Part shown: positions 61,689 to 64,000 of the stretch, one piece after another | Numbering within the stretch: position 1 is the stretch's first letter | How the letters are laid out: every line of letters starts with the position of its first letter | Source: Palsa-147 sp036513895 | GTDB taxonomy: Bacteria > Acidobacteriota > Terriglobia > Acidiferrales > UBA7541 | Length of the DNA: 64,000 nucleotides | Assembly: GCA_036513895.1 (NCBI GenBank) | Contig: DATBYF010000055.1 | Coordinates: 62,001 to 126,000 of the forward strand | Direction: 5' to 3' | Notes under the pieces: generated by a model | What the model saw: only the letters and a program-made list of their open reading frames with translations | Database searches by the model: none | Told to the model about the DNA's origin: nothing | Program-made: the position numbers and the translations under genes

Positions 61689-61829
61689 CTCAATCCTGCT
61701 TTCTCATCCTCTTGCGCCTTGTCGAAGGGCGGTCGAGGGAAGCGTTGCGGGGATGGTGAGGATTGAGGTCAACCACCCCCGCGCTCTGATCTTGTCTCCA
61801 AGACCCTCGACATCTATAGATACTGAAAG
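61689..61829. other. short intergenic stretch, nothing supported
   Basis: About 0.14 kb between two - strand genes; probably leader or promoter sequence for the replication genes. Confidence 0.3.
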
Positions 61830-62108
61830 TCACCGGATTTTTGGCTTTTTCTCCGGCATCCACCGCTGGCGGCGCGGGCCGGCTTTTTGCCGTGGCAAAC
61901 CCATCTCGTTAGCCCAATAGCTCAACGTTCTCAGGCTTACCCGACGCTCCTTGGAGATGTCCGTGTACGGAATACCGGCCAAGGAGCGCGCGCAAAACAA
62001 TTGCCGTATCGCGTCCGATTTCAAGCCCATGGTTTTCGTATTCGCCAGACTCGCAGCGACTCTTGCGTTCGAGATTGCCGCTACCGACGCCTCTGTGTAG
62101 ACGGACAC
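61830..62108 (-). CDS. small HTH-type protein (92 residues)
   Basis: A 92-residue product from a GTG at 62108. It has a helix-turn-helix-like region (FCARSLAGIPYTDISKERRV, then SLRTLSYWANEMGLP) and a basic C-terminus (GPRRQRWMPEKKPKIR). This fits a small DNA-binding regulator of the element. It is divergent from the gene at 62183, with a hairpin between them. Confidence 0.6.
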   Translation of the reverse strand: MSVYTEASVAAISNARVAASLANTKTMGLKSDAIRQLFCARSLAGIPYTDISKERRVSLRTLSYWANEMGLPRQKAGPRRQRWMPEKKPKIR

Positions 62109-62144
62109 GGAAGTGGCGACGCCCGGAGGACTGCCGCATAGCAG

Positions 62145-62170
62145 AAAGCCCCGGCTGGAACCGGGGCTTT
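62145..62170 (+). terminator. 10-bp perfect hairpin before the + strand gene
   Basis: AAAGCCCCGG (62145-62154) pairs with CCGGGGCTTT (62161-62170) around a 6-base loop. It ends in TTT and sits 1-2 bases upstream of GGAGGT for the gene at 62183. It could be a bidirectional terminator or a translational control hairpin. Confidence 0.55.
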
Positions 62171-62182
62171 GGAGGTCACAAC

Positions 62183-62602
62183 ATGGATAGGAATATTAAT
62201 ACTCGCCCGCGCTACGAACGTGGAGAAGACGGCAAGCTGTACCGCGAGATTCCGGGTTCCCAAAGGTACGAAAACGACCCGGAAATGCCAACCGGAAACC
62301 CGCACATACCTTACTTCCAAGTCTGCGTGAGCGACTGGGAGGAGCTTCGGCCAACCGTGCCACCCGAGCGACCGTTCTGTGAGAACAAAACCTGCCCGGG
62401 TCGTAAGGCAACTGAAATTCTGATCTGGGAGTTGGACGGCAGCAGGCAGACGCGCCTCTGGTGCGAGACCTGCGCCAACGCCAAAGGTCGCTATAAAGGT
62501 CGCTGGATGGGGAAGCTCTTGCGCTGGCATGAGGGGAAGTGGCCGGAGCATCGCGACGCCGGGCTGTGCCGGACGGACATTGACATCGCCGATTACACTT
62601 GA
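62183..62602 (+). CDS. phage-type zinc-binding hypothetical protein (139 residues)
   Basis: A 139-residue product. CENKTCPGRKATE (about residues 70-82) and CETCANAKG (about 95-105) form a likely zinc site, flanked by WDLDG-like and WHEGKWPEH segments. The ATG at 62183 has an ideal GGAGGT site, so the longer frame from 62063 is not used. It is the only clear + strand gene in the replication module. Function unknown. Confidence 0.6.
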   Translation: MDRNINTRPRYERGEDGKLYREIPGSQRYENDPEMPTGNPHIPYFQVCVSDWEELRPTVPPERPFCENKTCPGRKATEILIWELDGSRQTRLWCETCANAKGRYKGRWMGKLLRWHEGKWPEHRDAGLCRTDIDIADYT

Positions 62603-62786
62603 AACCGGAAGGCATGATTACCATCAGCCGCGTACACGCTCGTGCATGGGTGGTGTGCGCTAGTTGCTCACGCCACAGGTCGCTTCCTTCTCGAAATCGA
62701 TTTGAGTCTGAAAGATGCGTGCACAATGGTGCCGCAAACGGCGCACCGCGTGTGAGCAATTGCCGAAATCATTACGCACCTGCCTT

Positions 62787-63050
62787 TTACGTGTTGAGCC
62801 ACTTCCGCACGCTTATCACGTCGCCCTCCTTTATGTAGCCGAGGATCGCGCCGGACCCGAGCACACGGACCGTCATGCTCTTACGATCTTCCGCGCGCTC
62901 CACTGTCACGCGATAGAATTCGGAAACGGCCCCGCCGTCATGTAAAACGGTGGAACCTATGGCCTCCACGATGGTGTCCACATTGGCCTTCAACTCTTCG
63001 TCCGAGATGCCCTCCGATCCAATTATTAAAACTTGCGGGAAAAGCTCCAT
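62787..63050 (-). CDS. small phage-type hypothetical protein (87 residues)
   Basis: An 87-residue protein (MELFPQVLIIGSEGISDEEL...) with a mixed alpha/beta pattern (YRVTVERAEDRKSMTVRVLG, then GYIKEGDVISVRKWLNT). It has a GGAGGG site before the ATG. It lies downstream of the next gene on the same strand. No family recognised. Confidence 0.55.
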   Translation of the reverse strand: MELFPQVLIIGSEGISDEELKANVDTIVEAIGSTVLHDGGAVSEFYRVTVERAEDRKSMTVRVLGSGAILGYIKEGDVISVRKWLNT

Positions 63051-63118
63051 CTTGTCCCTCCTGGAATCTTCAGCGCCGTATTCATCGGCGGGCGCTGGGC
63101 CGTCCCAGCGTTTTCATC

Positions 63119-63991
63119 CTATGGCTCACTGCTGCTGGCCGCGGCGTAGGCCCTGACGATCTGGCCGCAGTCGTCGCAGTGATATCCGCCGATACAGCCA
63201 GGCCGGGGTTTCAGATCAGTGCGGTTGACGTGCTTGCACCCAGGGTGTCCGGTGGGCTGCTTCGCCACGGGTTCGACCGGCTTGGTTTCGGTCGGCGGAG
63301 CGAGCACAAACGTTCCGCTGTTGAGGTCAATGCGGCCCGCAGGCGGCCCCACCTTGACCGTGATGCCGAGCCGGTCGCGCTCACGGCGGAGATTCGCCGC
63401 GAAGGTGCTAGACGCGCCAACGACCTTGCGTGGCGTCAGCTTGCCTTTTGACTTTTCCATTGGAATTGACGGTGGCACAGATGCAGGCGCATCCGGAGTC
63501 AGCGACTCAGGCTCGGATTCCTGCGGCCCCGTCTCTTCGTTCGCGAGCACTGTCAGCTCGGAATCGGCCGGATCGACATGCTTCTCGTTCTGTTGGGCTT
63601 CCGGGATCGAAGCATATTCCGATGCGGGCGAAGGCGTCACAGCCTTGAAAATCGCTGCGGCGAGCAAGTTTGCGTTTTCCGCCATGGCTCGCAGCATGGT
63701 TGCTAGCTGCGCGAAGTCTTGCGCGTTCGAGCGCACTTGATCTGGCTTGTCTCGCAGCGTCTGAACAATTTTCTTGAACCCACTTTTTTCAAATGAGCAC
63801 ATGTAATTGCGGCTAAAGTTCTCCGATGCGTCGGCGAAGTACTTCAGCTTGTAATCGGGCGCGGGAAGCTGGTGCCTCTGCCAGTCTTCGAAAGTCGCAG
63901 TTTCGGGTACTGGTGTTTCCGCGGGAGGCGGCAGCGGCTCCAGCTGTGCGTACTGTCCGTCCGCGATGGCTTCGAGGATGTTTTTCGCCAT
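63119..63991 (-). CDS. phage-type hypothetical protein with C-terminal zinc ribbon
   Basis: A 290-residue product: N-terminal Pro/Glu-rich lead, a helical segment (SGFKKIVQTLRDKPDQVRSN, about 70-90), a low-complexity acidic linker (about 120-175) and a C-terminal zinc ribbon with PGCKHVNRTDLKPRPGCIGG then YHCDDCGQ. The last part suggests binding of nucleic acid or another protein. It is transcribed toward the small gene at 62787 and belongs to the replication module. Confidence 0.6.
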   Translation of the reverse strand: MAKNILEAIADGQYAQLEPLPPPAETPVPETATFEDWQRHQLPAPDYKLKYFADASENFSRNYMCSFEKSGFKKIVQTLRDKPDQVRSNAQDFAQLATMLRAMAENANLLAAAIFKAVTPSPASEYASIPEAQQNEKHVDPADSELTVLANEETGPQESEPESLTPDAPASVPPSIPMEKSKGKLTPRKVVGASSTFAANLRRERDRLGITVKVGPPAGRIDLNSGTFVLAPPTETKPVEPVAKQPTGHPGCKHVNRTDLKPRPGCIGGYHCDDCGQIVRAYAAASSSEP

Positions 63992-64000
63992 CGCCCCAGC

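Overview
The window reads as a piece of an Acidobacteriota chromosome, probably a soil or subsurface member of the Terriglobia/Bryobacterales side of the phylum. The pointers are a large Oar-like TonB-dependent receptor with an N-terminal carboxypeptidase-regulatory domain, two big Ser/Thr kinases with C-terminal TPR regions, PaaX and thiolase/DUF35 genes, and many lineage-type hypothetical proteins between accessory islands. Taxonomy is inferred from gene content only.

Layout. 1-10.9 kb: acyl-CoA metabolism (end of an acyl-CoA synthetase, a crotonase, an MBL hydrolase), the TonB receptor, then a three-gene unit of two thiolase-fold proteins plus a DUF35 Zn-ribbon/OB protein, followed by a convergent PaaX-type regulator. 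10.9-15.2 kb: sparse DNA with a tRNA-like remnant, one unknown beta-rich protein and a small HTH gene. 15.2-27.2 kb: a defence-island-like stretch with a 1,718-residue DUF4011/SF1 helicase/Vsr-type nuclease protein (Hhe-like), a frameshifted GIY-YIG nuclease, a frameshifted NucS-like nuclease, a DUF4238 protein, a repeat-rich protein with a PD-(D/E)XK-like domain, and a DUF2779 remnant. 27.4-34.2 kb: a serine recombinase paired with a small companion gene, small unknown genes, a receiver protein with Asn in place of the phospho-acceptor Asp, and an XRE regulator.

34.5-41.6 kb: Ser/Thr kinases. A + strand kinase-TPR gene lies inside the broken footprint of a - strand kinase whose N-terminal part and a tiny C-terminal piece survive on either side; the intact paralogue lies just downstream. 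41.6-48.7 kb: metal and sulfur chemistry, with a MerR/secreted-protein pair, ArsR, a SoxC-like molybdoenzyme with its cytochrome c, and an arsenic cluster (aqpS, arsR, arsC, an unknown gene, ASCH). 48.7-54.0 kb: a second, broken copy of the companion/recombinase pair, a tyrosine integrase that appears to lack its nucleophile, and a phage-like + strand gene set with a GGCNN pentamer tract. 54.5-57.8 kb: chromosomal-type genes separated by copies of a roughly 60-bp intergenic repeat. 58.4-64.0 kb: a P4-like replication module on the - strand (AEP primase/SF3 helicase, small coupled genes, iteron-like repeats and a Z-DNA-type tract) that runs to the window edge.

No rRNA, intact tRNA or CRISPR array was found. 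Several genes are broken by single-base indels, which fits old, decaying islands, though sequencing error cannot be excluded.
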